The notes under the pieces are model-generated. The model did not search any database, was not told the DNA's origin, and worked only from the letters and a program-made list of their open reading frames with translations. This document shows, piece after piece, positions 47,579 to 58,944 of a stretch of DNA of 64,000 nucleotides. The translations under genes and the position numbers were made by a program. Origin of the DNA: Azadirachta indica (Eukaryota > Streptophyta > Magnoliopsida > Sapindales > Meliaceae). Within the stretch, counting starts at the first letter, position 1; the number at the start of each line of letters is the position of its first letter. The stretch is from the NCBI GenBank assembly GCA_022749755.1, contig CM040444.1:13292274-13356273 (forward strand). Reading direction: 5' to 3'.

Positions 47579-50015
47579 TGTGATACCTTGAATTTTATCA
47601 TTCATGAAAAAGCATATATATGTAGATATATCAAGAGTATATTATATGAGAATATAAAATATTATAGTTTATAAGATAAACAAATTTATTTTTGGTGGAG
47701 TTTATTTATTGTGGATAAATATGTTTATTTGTTAAAAGAATAAAAGTATTTAGTAATAAAAATTTTATTTTGGATCAAAAGTATAAAAGAAAAAGTTAAA
47801 GGGAATTGAGTGATATTTTATATAAGTGAAATTTTAGGTTAAGTGAATCTATAAGAAGAGTTCTTATTCTCTTGCACCCTAGGAAAAAAAAAAATCAAAG
47901 GAAAGAGAAATTGAGAGGAAATCAAAGAAAAGAGCAAAAGAAAAGAAAAGATGTGTATTAATTTATTCTTTATTTGAATGTCTTTTATGTAAGTTTTCTT
48001 GAATATTTATTTATGTTTTTTTTATTATTTCAGATATTATTAATTATATGTCATCAACTCGATTATCAGATTATTGATTTAACGTTATTAATGGATAGTT
48101 ATTAGGATTAAAATTTTATAGAGTTGTCTAGATAGTTTGTCTATTGATAATTAAAACATAGATTTTCGTGTATGTTTTATTAACAATCTTTTTTATGATA
48201 TTCGAGTACATTTAGTAAGAAATTTGGAGAATATTATTTTATTGCAATTGGTTAAGAAACCCATTTTTAATAATTTTTCAAACATTACCCTACTGTTCTG
48301 AAAAAAACCGTAATTTCTGTTGTAGGTTCAAAAAAATATATTTATTTGACTAATCAAATGATCTTCAAATATTCTAAAAACTCATATATTACTTTACATA
48401 CATGTCTATTTATATTCTGCAAAGTTTTGTGATTTTTAAGTGCTTACAAGAATCGTTATGAATTTTTAAATCAATGAATCTCAAATCTAAAAATTTTAAG
48501 ACAGTTTACCTTTAATTGAAAAGGAAAATATTTTGAAAATGATTTTGATGTCCAATTGTTATAAAACTTTTGTACAAGGTACTTTTATGTGTGCTCAACA
48601 ACTCTCTAAAAATTTGTCTTAATCTAATTAGTGGATTAAGAGTTAAAAATCATTGAATTGATGTGTTCAGTAAGAAACTGAAAAGATGGATTGGGAAGAA
48701 ATAAGGTTAAGGCTTTATAATGTACGTATGGTTTTGGATTTGATTAAATGCCGACAATTTTATTATTTGAGATATAAAGAGTTCTAAGAATGATGATTAT
48801 GCTGTTGCAATTCAAGGAATTTTAGAATGTGATAAATTTATAGATATGTAGTTATAATTAAAGAAATTGTACGTAAAAAGTGGAATTTAGAAATAAACTT
48901 GCCCATAGTTTAAGCTTAATGAATTATTGTAGTTGTAGTTAAGTTATACTTGGTTATGGATGGGATAGTGGTTGGAAGCTTTGAATGCTTAGAGGTAGCG
49001 TGAAACTTTTAAATTAGTCAGGTAAGTAGATTTATGCATGACATATTTTTTGTTAATCTTTGAAACTATTATAAGCATAAGAGGGTTTCATAACAAAATG
49101 AGAAATGATTTTAATGATTAAATACTTACTTTAAAGAAACCATTCATCAAATTATTGAATGTTTTTTATAAAATGTATATGGAAAATAAATGTTATCAAT
49201 TTTGCTTACATGAAATGTCACATTTTGTGAACTGTGTTTTGGCTCATTAACTGTAGTAATTGTTTTTGTTGCTGTTATCAACCGACTAGTTAGATTATTG
49301 TTTTGCACTTTCTGACTGTCAGTAATCGGATTTCATGAGTACTATTGTACTCTATTGTGATAAGTGAAACATCGAAGTATTAGCGATGTTACGAGACATG
49401 AGATAAATAATTTTATTAAGTATTTGGTTAAATGTTTTTATAAAGTACTGTATTTTTAGTCTTATTAAAAGTTGTGATCATACTTACATATTATTAAAAG
49501 CTTTTCTTTGAGTAATGATTTTATATATAAATATTTATTGTTAAATAATTCTTAAAGATAATTGTTTTGTAAATTAAATAATTGTTAAACATTAAAACTT
49601 ATGCATGAATTTATTTATCAAGTAGGCGAGTCACACCCATCAGTTGATATTTTGCTGATTAAGTTAGTGTTTAGGGTGCTGAGATACTGGATATTCTCTT
49701 TAGAAGTTAATGTTGCAATTTATATACTCTTTATAAATAAATAAGTATTTTTGTTACTATTTTATATTTTCTTAGAATTGTAAGTAAAAGGTTTAAATTG
49801 TGTTAGTTGTTCTTAGTTAAATTTATAAGAAATATACTTTTTTAAGGTGATAATTGGGATGGAGATTTCAATGATATGTTAATTATACACATTTTGAAGT
49901 TTGGCATTGTATTTTGGAAAACTTATAATTTGTAATATAGAGATTGGCAGAATTTTGAAGATGTGAATCTCATTCCAAATCTTGTCATCTTTATGGCAAA
50001 ATTTGGGATGTTATA
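47579..50015. mobile_element. Solo LTR-like insertion, 2,437 bp, inside the 165-bp array
   Basis: Starts TGTGATACCTTGAATTTTAT and ends CAAAATTTGGGATGTTATA. The ends are imperfect inverted repeats (TGTGATACC versus TATAACATCCC). Flanked by the 5-bp direct repeat TTTAT (47,574-47,578 and 50,016-50,020); removing it restores the array phrase GTAGTCTTTATATTATTC seen in neighbouring units. End sequences resemble the TGTAACACC...GGTGTTACA type common in plant gypsy LTRs. No coding frame. Confidence 0.82.
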
Positions 50016-50269
50016 TTTATATTATTCAATTTATACAATTATATTTGTATTTTTTAATGTTTAATTTGTGTAATTTATTTGTTTTTTCATATTATTGACT
50101 AATTGAATTTTTTTTTATGTTGGTGTTAAGTTCTTATATACAATTTTATTAGATTTATTTTTTTTGGTTATTGTCAATGATCAATATATTTTATTTTTAA
50201 TATATTTTTATTTTTCAGGTGAGATTTTGAAGGTGCTAAGAAGGCTATATTTGATATTATTTTTTTTTT

Positions 50270-51590
50270 GAAAAACTATAATTACTCCCTCATTAGATTC
50301 AAACTTTTACATTTACTCTCTTAATAGTTCAAAAAATATCAAAACCTCCCTGTCGTTAGTTTTTTAACGAACAAATCTTACCTTTTAAGTATAAAATAGA
50401 CATTTATCTTACTGACGTAAGGAGACAAATTTTGATGTTTGACCATTCATTTTAATTAAAAGAAAAATAAAATTAATTAATTTATATTTTTTATTTTTAG
50501 TTATATTTATATTTATATTTATATCAATATCTATATTTCTAATCTATATTTTATTTTTTTTATTTATATTTATGTTTATGTTTATATTTATATTTATATA
50601 TCTATATCTAGTTTTATATTATATCTATATTTACATGTATATTTATATTTATATTTTTATTCTTGTTGATATATCTATATCTATACTTATATTAATATTT
50701 ACATTTATATATCTATATCTATATTTTTAATCTATATCTATTTTCTTATTTATATTTATACTATTATTCTTGTTGATATATCTATATCTACTTTTATATT
50801 TATATTTATATTTTTAGTTTTATTTATATTTATTTTTGTATTTATATTTATTATATTTATTCTTTTTAATATATATATCTATATCTATTTCTATATTAAT
50901 ATTTATATAGCTATATCTATATTTTTAATTTAAATTTATTTTTTATTTATATTTATACTTTTATTCGTTTGATATATCTATATCTATATTTATGTCTATT
51001 TCTATGTTTTTTTAATCTATATTTATATTCTTATTCTCATTTATGTATTTATATCTACTATTGATATCTATATCTATATTTATACTTATTTTTACATTTA
51101 TATTTATAATCTTATTTATATATTTATATCCTATTTCTATATCTATATTCATATTTATATTCATATTTTTAGTTATATTTATATTTGTATTTGTATTTAT
51201 ATTTTTAATCAATATCTATATTGACATTTATATCTAAATCTAAATCTATATTTATATTTATATTTATATTTATATTTATGTTTATGTTTATTTTTTTTTA
51301 TTATATAATATTATTTTTATTATATAATAGTATTATATTATTATTTCTTTATTTATTTATTTTATTTATTTATTGTATAATAATATATTATATTATTATC
51401 CCTCACATCAGATCATCTCTTTCTTCAGTTACAATAAAAAATGATCTGAGGAGTCATAACATAAAATTATAAATTTTTGGTTAATTTAACAAAAAAATCT
51501 AGACAGTAAAGAGGTTTTAATATTTTTTGAACTATTAAGAGTTAAATATAGAAGTTGGAATCTAATAAGAGAGTAATTGTATTTTTCCTT
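50270..51590. mobile_element. Foldback/MITE-like element with a microsatellite core
   Basis: The left end GAAAAACTATAATTACTCCC is matched by the reverse complement of the right end, GGAAAAATACAATTACTCTC. The inverted repeats extend about 100 bp (TTAGATTC, CTCTTAATAGTTCAAAAAAT, AAAACCTC). It interrupts the element copy that is contiguous at 40,541-40,590. Internal sequence is almost wholly a TATATTTA/TATATCTA repeat. Confidence 0.8.
50490..51300. repeat. Degenerate TATATTTA/TATATCTA repeat tract, about 800 bp
   Basis: Six-base-phased T-A runs with C, G or T substitutions (TATATTTATATTTA, TATATCTATATCTA). Open frames on both strands here (for example 51,012-51,212) are low-complexity by-products and not genes. 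Confidence 0.9.
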
Positions 51591-52229
51591 TTTTCTTTAT
51601 TAAAATAACATTTGATGACAATACTGTATTAATGGTTATAAGTTTTAATCATATATTCTTTAGACTTAACATAATGGTTTTTGTCATTTTTTAATTTTTG
51701 ATGTAATTTTAAAAAACACAATTTTTTTATTTAAAAAAATTCAATTACAATTATATTTATATATTCTTTTTTTTTATGCCTATATTTGTTTGGAAGTTTA
51801 AATAAATTACATACTATTTTTTATTATCTTCATTAATAAAATATAATTAATATTAAAATTAAATATTTTTAATTTATTTTGAGCGGATTGGATATGAAAA
51901 TTTTTTTTAATAGATCGAATCATACTCAATTATTTCATACGATGATCTCGTTGGATTGAAAAATTTTCAATCTTTCAAGTAATGGATCAAATATGAAAAA
52001 ATTTCGATATCATAAAAACAGTGGAACGGCAATAATAGCAAATTGACTTTTCAATAAGAAAAACAGCCATGCTTTGTCAACGGGATACAAATATATGCTC
52101 ACCTTTTATTGCATTGAGGTAAATATAAAAAACCCAGATGATACTTCATATATAATTCATGCATGGCCAATTTTGTGAGCATATAAATCCTTTTCATTAT
52201 TACTGAAGGTTGAATTAATTACTTGAATG

Positions 52230-52436
52230 AAGGAGGCTTTATAATCTTGGTAGCTTGCTCAAATCCGTATGTAATCTCAACGAGCCTCGGCTCTGTAGGA
52301 GGCTTTTTTCTAATCTTGGTAGCTTGCTCAAATCCGTATGTAATCTCAACGAGCCTCGGCTCTGTAGGAGGCTTTTTTCTAATCTTGGTAGCTTGCTCAA
52401 ATCCGTATGCAATCTCCATGAGCTTTGGCTCTGTGC
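52230..52436 (-). repeat. 69-bp coding tandem repeat at the 3' end of amidase copy H
   Basis: The phrase AAATCCGTATG recurs at 52,261, 52,330 and 52,399, exactly 69 bp apart. Each unit encodes TEPxLxEIxYGFEQATKIRK plus KPP. The first two units on the plus strand are nearly identical, so the expansion from two to three is recent. Copy G has two units and F has one. Confidence 0.93.
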
Positions 52437-53715
52437 CGTTTAATCCCCCAAAGTAAATACCAAAAGGATGACCATGACCATCATAACCAACAGGAACGGT
52501 AATCCCTGGAGATCCACCAATTGCAAGAACGGAACCGATGGATGAACCAGGGGTCACCACTGCATCTAGTTTCTTCTCCCTCACCAATTTCTCCAATCCG
52601 TTTCTCGAAAGATTTTCTAAATTTAACACTGCCCTTTTCACCTCTTCTTCAAGTCCATCTGTGGCCTCTGCTATCTCAAAGATATCCTGGCCATATTCCT
52701 CAGTCATTTCCTGCATAATTAGCATCAATAACTCCCTATCAAGTATGAACTTCACTCATGTTGAGTCTCTTGAACCAATGAGAAAACGCAGAGAAGCCTT
52801 ACGCATCTAAATACTTACCAATTTTGAGAATTTATTGTTGAAAGCTATAGCATCTGCCAGTGATCGTACTGGGGAAACCACTAGTTCTTTAAGGTATGCA
52901 TTCAAGGCCACTCTGAACTCTGCTGCCATTGCTAACAATTCACCACTTGCAGTGTTATTCAAGATAACATCAAGATTGGCTGTCTCCAGATTGTCCACCA
53001 AAACTGCACCCTGTCGTCTAAATTCAAACAAAAATCATTAAATGCTAACATGATTACTTGGTTGAGGCAACTCAGCTTCAGTCCATCAACAAACTGTTTA
53101 AGTGCTTTTGTTCTGCTACCTCAATGTTTGGATATGGCGCTCAAAAGCTTTAGTCACATCAGATCCATTAGCATAAGTAAAATCTAGATTCCTGAGAATC
53201 CCCAACCTCTTCCCCTTCAGTCCCTGAGGCTTGAGAAATTGTTTGTAGCCGCCAGAAGGGATGCATTTTGATGCTTCTCTGGTTGCTTCATCATTTTGAT
53301 CAAAGCCTACTATGGCATCGAGTACATAAACAACGCTTCTGCAACAGACCTGGTAATCAGGTTGCATGAATTCAACGAGGCATGAGTGCGTGTCAAGAGG
53401 AAATAGTACTGTATTTTCTAAAAGTCCCCAGCTTCATTGCAGAGGAAGATTAGTTAAGTGAATGTTAATCCGACTAATTGTTGAATACTGAAATGGCTGA
53501 AGAATTGCCATAAGAATTAATCTACTCTATGAAAACATCAAAGAAGTATGATACTGACTGCAATTTTTCAGAAACAAAAACCAATATAAGACGTATTATG
53601 ATGCAGTGAAATTGAAGATGACATACCCAACAGTGTCCTGCCTAGGAGTGATTGGGATGACACCATGACGGCTAGGGAGTCCCAACTGTTGGTTGAATTC
53701 CCACAACTAAGAACT

Positions 53716-54058
53716 AGATGATGGAGTGATTCGTGGCCTTATTGCTTCTCTTGCTACTGAGTTTGCTATGTTGGTATGTCTCTTCCTTTGTACTATTTTA
53801 TTGGTGTATAAGCATGGCGAGATGATGAGGGTCCTTTCTAATGTCAGAGTAAATACATCCATGACTTGATCAAAAAATGGTTCATGGAAGGTGCAAAGCC
53901 CTACAAGTCTTCCATGGCTACAGGTTTACAGCTCTCTCGTCGTCAAGGGGAACCTTTTGAAAATCCCACACTGTACAGGAGCATTGTTGGTTCTCTTCAG
54001 TACCTCTCCTTCACTAGACCTGACATAGCCTTTGTTGTCAACGAAGTTTTTCAGTATG
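53716..54058 (+). pseudogene. Ty1/copia reverse-transcriptase fragment inserted in exon 2 of pseudogene H
   Basis: Plus-strand translation gives KYIHDLIKKWFMEGAKPYKS and LYRSIVGSLQYLSFTRPDIA, the standard copia sequence just C-terminal of the RT palm. The preceding part is frameshifted (TEFAML...AWRDDEGPF). Amidase exon sequence flanks it (AGAACTAGATG on the left, CACAAGATGGAGCC on the right), with only a few bases altered. No LTR, poly-A or target duplication, so it looks like DNA captured during break repair. Confidence 0.85.
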
Positions 54059-54864
54059 AGCACAAGATGGAGCCATCAGTCTCAGTCCCAAGTGATACCG
54101 TTACCATATTTGCTGCTACTGATATGGCTGGTCCACTACTTGACCCACATGTATCTGCACATAAAACATAAGGATTCTGCACCCAAATTAAGAACATTGT
54201 CATCTTAATCACATCTTTTTAACAGCAATATTATCACCACCCATATGTGGAAGATGGCTATCTGCCACTATTGCATAACTGTATGTAGAAGATGTATAAT
54301 ATAAACTCACCTTTCCTCGGCCAACTTTTACCACACCAACCATTAGGTGCACCGGATGTCCTATAATTAGCCCACTCACTCAAGCTAGCCTTTCCAAGTA
54401 TAATAGCGCCAGCATTTGTCAACTTGGTAACAACAAATGCATCTCCGGGCACCACTGAGCCTAGCAAAGCAAATGAGCCAACAGTTGTATTCATTTTATC
54501 TATGATTGCTATAATGTCCTTCACCAAAACGGGAATGCCTTGTAAATCAAGCTTTGATCTTTCCGCTCTTCATCTACCTTATCACCCTCATATAACGCAT
54601 CTGATTTCACCTCAATAACCCCTCTGAGTAGTGGGTTCAGTCTGCGGATTTCTTGGAGGTAGAACTCGATGAGCTGTCTCCACGTGAGTTGGTTTTGGTA
54701 GAAAGCAAGTTTGAGATCGTGTATGGTTGCTTCTCTTGTAGAGGACGCATGTGTGGTAATGAGGATTGATTCGGGTGATAATGCAGTTACAAGTATCAGA
54801 AACAGAGATGAGTATAGTGGATGTGAAATGCTGATCAGTGATGAAGAAGAGTACTGGGAGCCAT

Positions 54865-55926
54865 AATTGATTTAGCAGTACGTAGATAGCAACTGTTATA
54901 CAAAGAATGAATCGTATATATAGACTTAATAATATATAATATCAAAAGAATACGCAAATGTGAACTATATTTAAAACCAGGACCTCATTTTTATCTTTTC
55001 AACCCCGTGGTGCACTTTTGCTCTATATCTTTACAGATGACTTGCGGAATAGCTAGCATTATCCTTATGGAATATATATATATATAATTGTCCCAGAACC
55101 CCTTGTCTTTTACCAAGTAATCAAGTTTGGTCCAATAATTGGAGACACGTACTCCACAAATTTGGACAAAATTTGAAGCAATTATTTTAGTCCGACCATA
55201 GAGATTGTCAGTGGGGAGTGCTCCACCCATGCAAGTGGGAGGGATGTTGTTGGCAAAATCATTCTCCTCGTGCATTCAGTATTTGGTGACAAAATGATAT
55301 TACGATCTTCTTTCTTTCTTATTATAGATAAGTTTTTTATTATAGATAAGTCCTCTTTATGTTTAGCTTTTTCATTAGTAAATTTTTTTTTAAAAGTTCA
55401 AAGTATTTTTTAAATTTTTTTGGTATCATTAAATTGATATTATAAAATATAAGAGTTTTTGAGAATTAAAAATGTTGTTTCTTTTTTAAAAAATCTAAAT
55501 TTTGAGTTTTGATAATAGAATTTTTTGAACCTTTTAAAAGGTTAAATTATTAAAATACTCCTATTTTATTGTAAAGATTTTCTATTATTTTTTTATAATA
55601 TAACTTTAAAAACTTGTATATTTAACTATCTTTTTAAAAGTTATTTGTAACAACTAAACAATTAATCAATTTTTATCAAAAACTCCACCTACAAATCTCT
55701 TATATTATACAACTTGTAACTGTTTTACATAAAATATTATAATATTTTATATTCTTTACTAAAATAATTTATGCTATTATTATTAGAGTGCACTATTGTC
55801 AACCTCTTTGGACCACCGCTATAGCTACCATTGAGTCTATCAAAATACATTACAATACCTTTTAAACATAATTCGAGCGATCTAAGATATGTTCGATACT
55901 TTCAAACTATCTTAAATTTAAATAAC
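54865..55926. other. Spacer upstream of pseudogene H
   Basis: Holds a 94-codon minus-strand frame at 54,991-55,275 that I do not recognise (starts MHEENDFANNIPPTCMGGAL); no domain, no repeats, probably not a gene. From about 55,670 on it is alignable with about 31,950-32,420. Confidence 0.5.
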
Positions 55927-55934
55927 AGTAGGAG

Positions 55935-56111
55935 CAATGGCAGTGCCATGTTAAGACCTATAAGGGCCAAGGGCAAACCTTCCAAAAAATTAAAAATTTT
56001 TAAATAAAATTATTAATTTTATCCTTAAAATTTTTTTTTTGTCTTGACCCTTACAAAATTTGAATGCTTACATTTTGGCCCCCCAAAATATTAATCCTAA
56101 CTCCACCATTG
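55935..56111. mobile_element. Small hAT-type MITE, 177 bp
   Basis: Ends CAATGG...CCATTG, flanked by near-identical 8-bp repeats AGTAGGAG (55,927-55,934) and ATTAGGAG (56,112-56,119). On the minus strand it reads CAATGGTGGAGTTAGGATTA ... TTTTGGGGGGCCAAAATG, the style of a very common plant element (CARTGGCGGAGCYAGGATT). The paralogous spacer near 32,455 lacks it. Confidence 0.75.
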
Positions 56112-56120
56112 ATTAGGAGA

Positions 56121-56682
56121 TAGGGATAGCAATGGGAAAGGGTAGAGGTGGGGGTGGGGAGATCTTTCCCGTTCTCTGCCCCTTTTTAATTTTGATCCTC
56201 ATTCTCTACCCTATTACTCGATAAAATTTTATGGGATAGGGATAGAGAATCCTTGTATAGGAAATGAATTCCCCATCTCCATTTAAATTTCCCATTTTCG
56301 TATTTATTTATACTTAATACTAAATAAAAATACCATTAATATGTTACAATATTGTTCTTATGCAATAATTATATTAAAAATATTGATTTCACTACTTGAT
56401 AGGATAAAAAAAATTATGAATTATAAATTTTTTGATTAAATATTGTCCACACATATATTTATTTTAAAAATAACATGTTATAATATCTTATTATTATACA
56501 TATTTGGGGAATGGAGAGGAAATGGGGTGGGGAGTACTAAACCATTCCCCACTTCATTAATAATATGGAGATTAATCTTCTCCCATTCTTCACCTCATTT
56601 TCTATTATATCATTCCAATTTTGTCCCATTTGAGACAGATTCCCATGAAACCCTAAATCCATGGAAGATTTTGCCATCTTTA
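56121..56682. mobile_element. hAT-type MITE, about 562 bp, next to the 177-bp one
   Basis: The left end TAGGGATAGCAATGGGAAAG is matched by the reverse complement of the right end, TAAAGATGGCAAAATCTTCC. Subterminal G-rich (GGTGGGGGTGGGGAG) and C-rich (CCCCATCTCC, CATTCCCCAC) blocks face each other, as in plant hAT MITEs with GGCAATGGG ends. The paralogous site near 32,460 (GGAGAGGATTTAAT) is uninterrupted. Confidence 0.65.
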
Positions 56683-56882
56683 GTATGAGATGAGGATTTA
56701 GTGTTTTATAAATGGAGTTTCACACTCTCATCTAAAACTTAAAAAAAAAAATACCATTACAGTGTTTATACCTTGATCAAAACAATAATATAAATACTAC
56801 TAATAATTTGGTTATTTTTTGGTTGAAAAATGATAATCATTTTTCCAAAAGAAAATTAGTAATAGTTTAAGGTGCATTTAAA

Positions 56883-58260
56883 ATGAATAGAGCTACTTTT
56901 CATCAATTCTAATATGTTTTTTAGTAGATTTAATGTGTCAATGTATTGAATTGAATTGAAAATTTTGTAATCTATTCATGATATATATTAGATTATGAAT
57001 TTGTATTATCAATTCGCCAAAATCTGATCCAATCTGCAAAATTAATATAATGATATTTTAAATAAAAATTAGTTGATTATATAAAATTATATCAAATATA
57101 TACATTCATATTCAATTAGACTATTTCCGCTCAACATCCATTTTTTTCTTTCTAACTTCATTTTTTGGTTTATTTTATAAATAATAAATATTTTTATTTA
57201 TGATCTACTTATCTTTTTCTTTGTTGAAATAAAATTTGGTAACAATATTGTGTGGAGGTTTATAAGTTTTAATTATGTGTTATTATAGACTTATAGAGTT
57301 TTTTTATTTTTTATTACCTTTTTATCGATATTATCACATTCCTCCTTTAAGGTTTGGGCTTATATTACCTAGTGAGAAGAAGGGAGATTGTATTAAATAA
57401 TTTCCTTTGGTGTTAGTCAACTAACTCTAAATGTTGAATTTACTCAAATGCTCTAGTTATTTATTTTTTATTAAAAATAATTTTTTTTTGCGGTACCTAT
57501 TTTTGTCTTTTGTATGTGAGTTAGTTCAAGTGAATAGAATGAATAAAATGATCATAATAAACTAAAAGATAGAAAAATTGAAATTTTGATTTTAAGTATA
57601 AATTTTCTTTCGATAAGTATTCTCTAAGTGAAACACTCATAGATGTATATCAATAAAATTGATTAAAAAAATTAAAAAAATAAATTTTGTACGACTTCCC
57701 TTCACTAGTTGTATAAGGGTTTAGAAAAGTAAAGTTTTCTTCTTCAAACAAAATAACAATATAAAATAATGATATTTTAGGGATTGACGGTTAACTAACG
57801 GTCATAGAAGAGGAAAATGATATATTTCTTATAATTTTTATCTAAATGATACAATTCCAAACTTTAAGAAGCAATGTGATAATATCTCTACTTTTTTATT
57901 TTTTTATGTATTTTTAAAAAAACACAAGACTTTTATGAAAAAGAACTCAATTATAATGATTGATATACCTATTCTTTTTATTAGTTTATCTTGAATAAGT
58001 ATACTTGTTTAGAAATTTAAATAAGTCATATAATATTCGTTCATTTATTTTTGTTAATAAAATATAATCAATATTTTAATTACATAATATTTAATTTGTT
58101 TGGATCGGATTAGATTAGATTTGAAATTTTTTTACTGGATTGGGTCGAGTTGAATCTTATTACGCAGTGCATGAATTTGAATTGAAAAAATTCTCATTTA
58201 ATAAATAATAGATCAAATCTGTATTTGATCAGATCCATCTAATCTAAGAAGCCGAAAAGT
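56883..58260. mobile_element. Third relic of the GATC-rich hAT-like element, without the 165-bp array
   Basis: The left region (CTAATATGTTTTTTAGTAGATT, AATTGAATTGAAAATTTTG) and right region (GGATCGGATTAGATTAGATT, GATCAGATCCATCTAATC) match the subterminal parts of the element at 38,584-41,016. The right part is also present at about 32,560-32,700. Internal repeats are missing and a different element sits at 57,327-57,886. Confidence 0.6.
57327..57886. mobile_element. MITE, 560 bp, with about 30-bp terminal inverted repeats
   Basis: The left end GATATTATCACATTCCTCCT is matched by the reverse complement of the right end, GATATTATCACATTGCTTCT. The repeat continues through TTAAGGTTTGG/TTAAAGTTTGG. 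It is inserted in sequence that is continuous (T-rich) at about 40,645 in the homologous element. No coding frame. Possible flanking TATC/TCTA; no clear target duplication. Confidence 0.75.
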
Positions 58261-58534
58261 CTGTAGTAACATTGATAGCTATATAGATATATTGAAGGGA
58301 TAACTGTTGAGAGAATTTGAGAGAAAAAAAAAAACTGAGAGTTTATATCTACATGCCATTAAACACAATTAACTAACTTTTTCTTTTGTCTTGTTTATGA
58401 AAAATAAAATTAAAGCTCCCCCTAATTCATCATTAGAAACAGCTCACAAATTTATTATACAATTCGATTGCATTTTCATTCAACAATGAAGTAAAGAAAC
58501 ACTTTAAATCTTTTAATATTCTCAAGATTCTTAA

Positions 58535-58944
58535 CTGATGATCACTGATAATGAATGCCTCACTGCCACTTTGTACTCCAAAATTTAATCACCATTAGAC
58601 TCAATTGTAACATATGCACTTAAGCTTATAGCAAAACCTCTAGCCATTCTGAACTTACCCCAGCCACCAACCAACGCAACTTCACATTCAGTCTTCGTCA
58701 CCGAATTCCTCGAAAACATACTGATTAAGCTGCTGTCCAGCTCACCATCTACGAAGCCCAACCACCAGGGTTATTCATGCAGTAAAAAATGGAAAACAGT
58801 CTCCTTTTCTGACATGTACTGCTTTTGAACTGAAAGTGTTCTTGTTAATAGATGATGATTATGAAGCAAGGCAAAGGCAAAGATGATCATGAAAAGTGTC
58901 AAAGCCCAAAGAATCACAGGATTTGCTTGCTTGATTAGCTGCAT
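58535..58944 (-). pseudogene. Dirigent pseudogene 2
   Basis: ATG at 58944; reads MQLIKQANPVILWALTLFMI, nearly the same N-terminus as dirigent pseudogene 1. It reaches YMSEKETVFHF, then a deletion of roughly 150 bp removes the centre of the dirigent domain. The 3' part (about 58,560-58,760) shows frameshifted GxGKFRMARGFA-like and VYFEEFGDED remnants. It shares flanks on both sides with pseudogene 1, so both come from one ancestral dirigent gene carried with the amidase block. Confidence 0.85.

Larger units (their letters stand above)
46735..52000. mobile_element. Second, decayed copy of the 165-bp-repeat element, split by two insertions
   Basis: Diverged units of the same 165-bp repeat occur at about 46,760-47,578 and resume at 50,016-50,260. 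After a foldback insertion the right-hand part (about 51,600-52,000: AACATTTGATGACAATACTG, GGATTGAAAAATTTTCAATC) matches 40,560-40,960 of the first copy. The right end is truncated where it joins the amidase H 3' flank at about 52,005 (GATATCATAAAAACAGTGG). The left end is not clear. Confidence 0.7.
52219..54864 (-). pseudogene. Amidase pseudogene H
   Basis: Exons 5 (52,710-52,219) and 4 (53,017-52,819, 199 nt) are open and have normal splice sites. Exon 5 ends with three copies of the 23-residue C-terminal unit (69-bp period) and then KIIKPPSFK. The exon 3 (about 53,340-53,120) acceptor is lost (GCAG to GCAA) and there is a 1-bp frameshift at RSVADAVYV. Exon 2 is split by a copia fragment at 53,716-54,058. 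Exon 1 (54,864 to about 54,310) begins with the family ATG but frameshifts within ten codons and has further deletions near ERxAxAERSK. Lys is kept (VKDIIAIIDK) but the ATKD block has changed. Cannot make a full protein. Confidence 0.9.

Noticed and set aside
51012..51472. Long-looking frames rich in Ile/Phe/Asn/Lys as possible membrane proteins
   Set aside because: They are translations of the TATATTTA repeat on both strands.
54991..55275. 94-codon minus-strand frame as a small secreted or hypothetical gene
   Set aside because: No signal peptide, no domain, and a low-complexity IYIYS run from a (TA)n tract; nothing supports expression.
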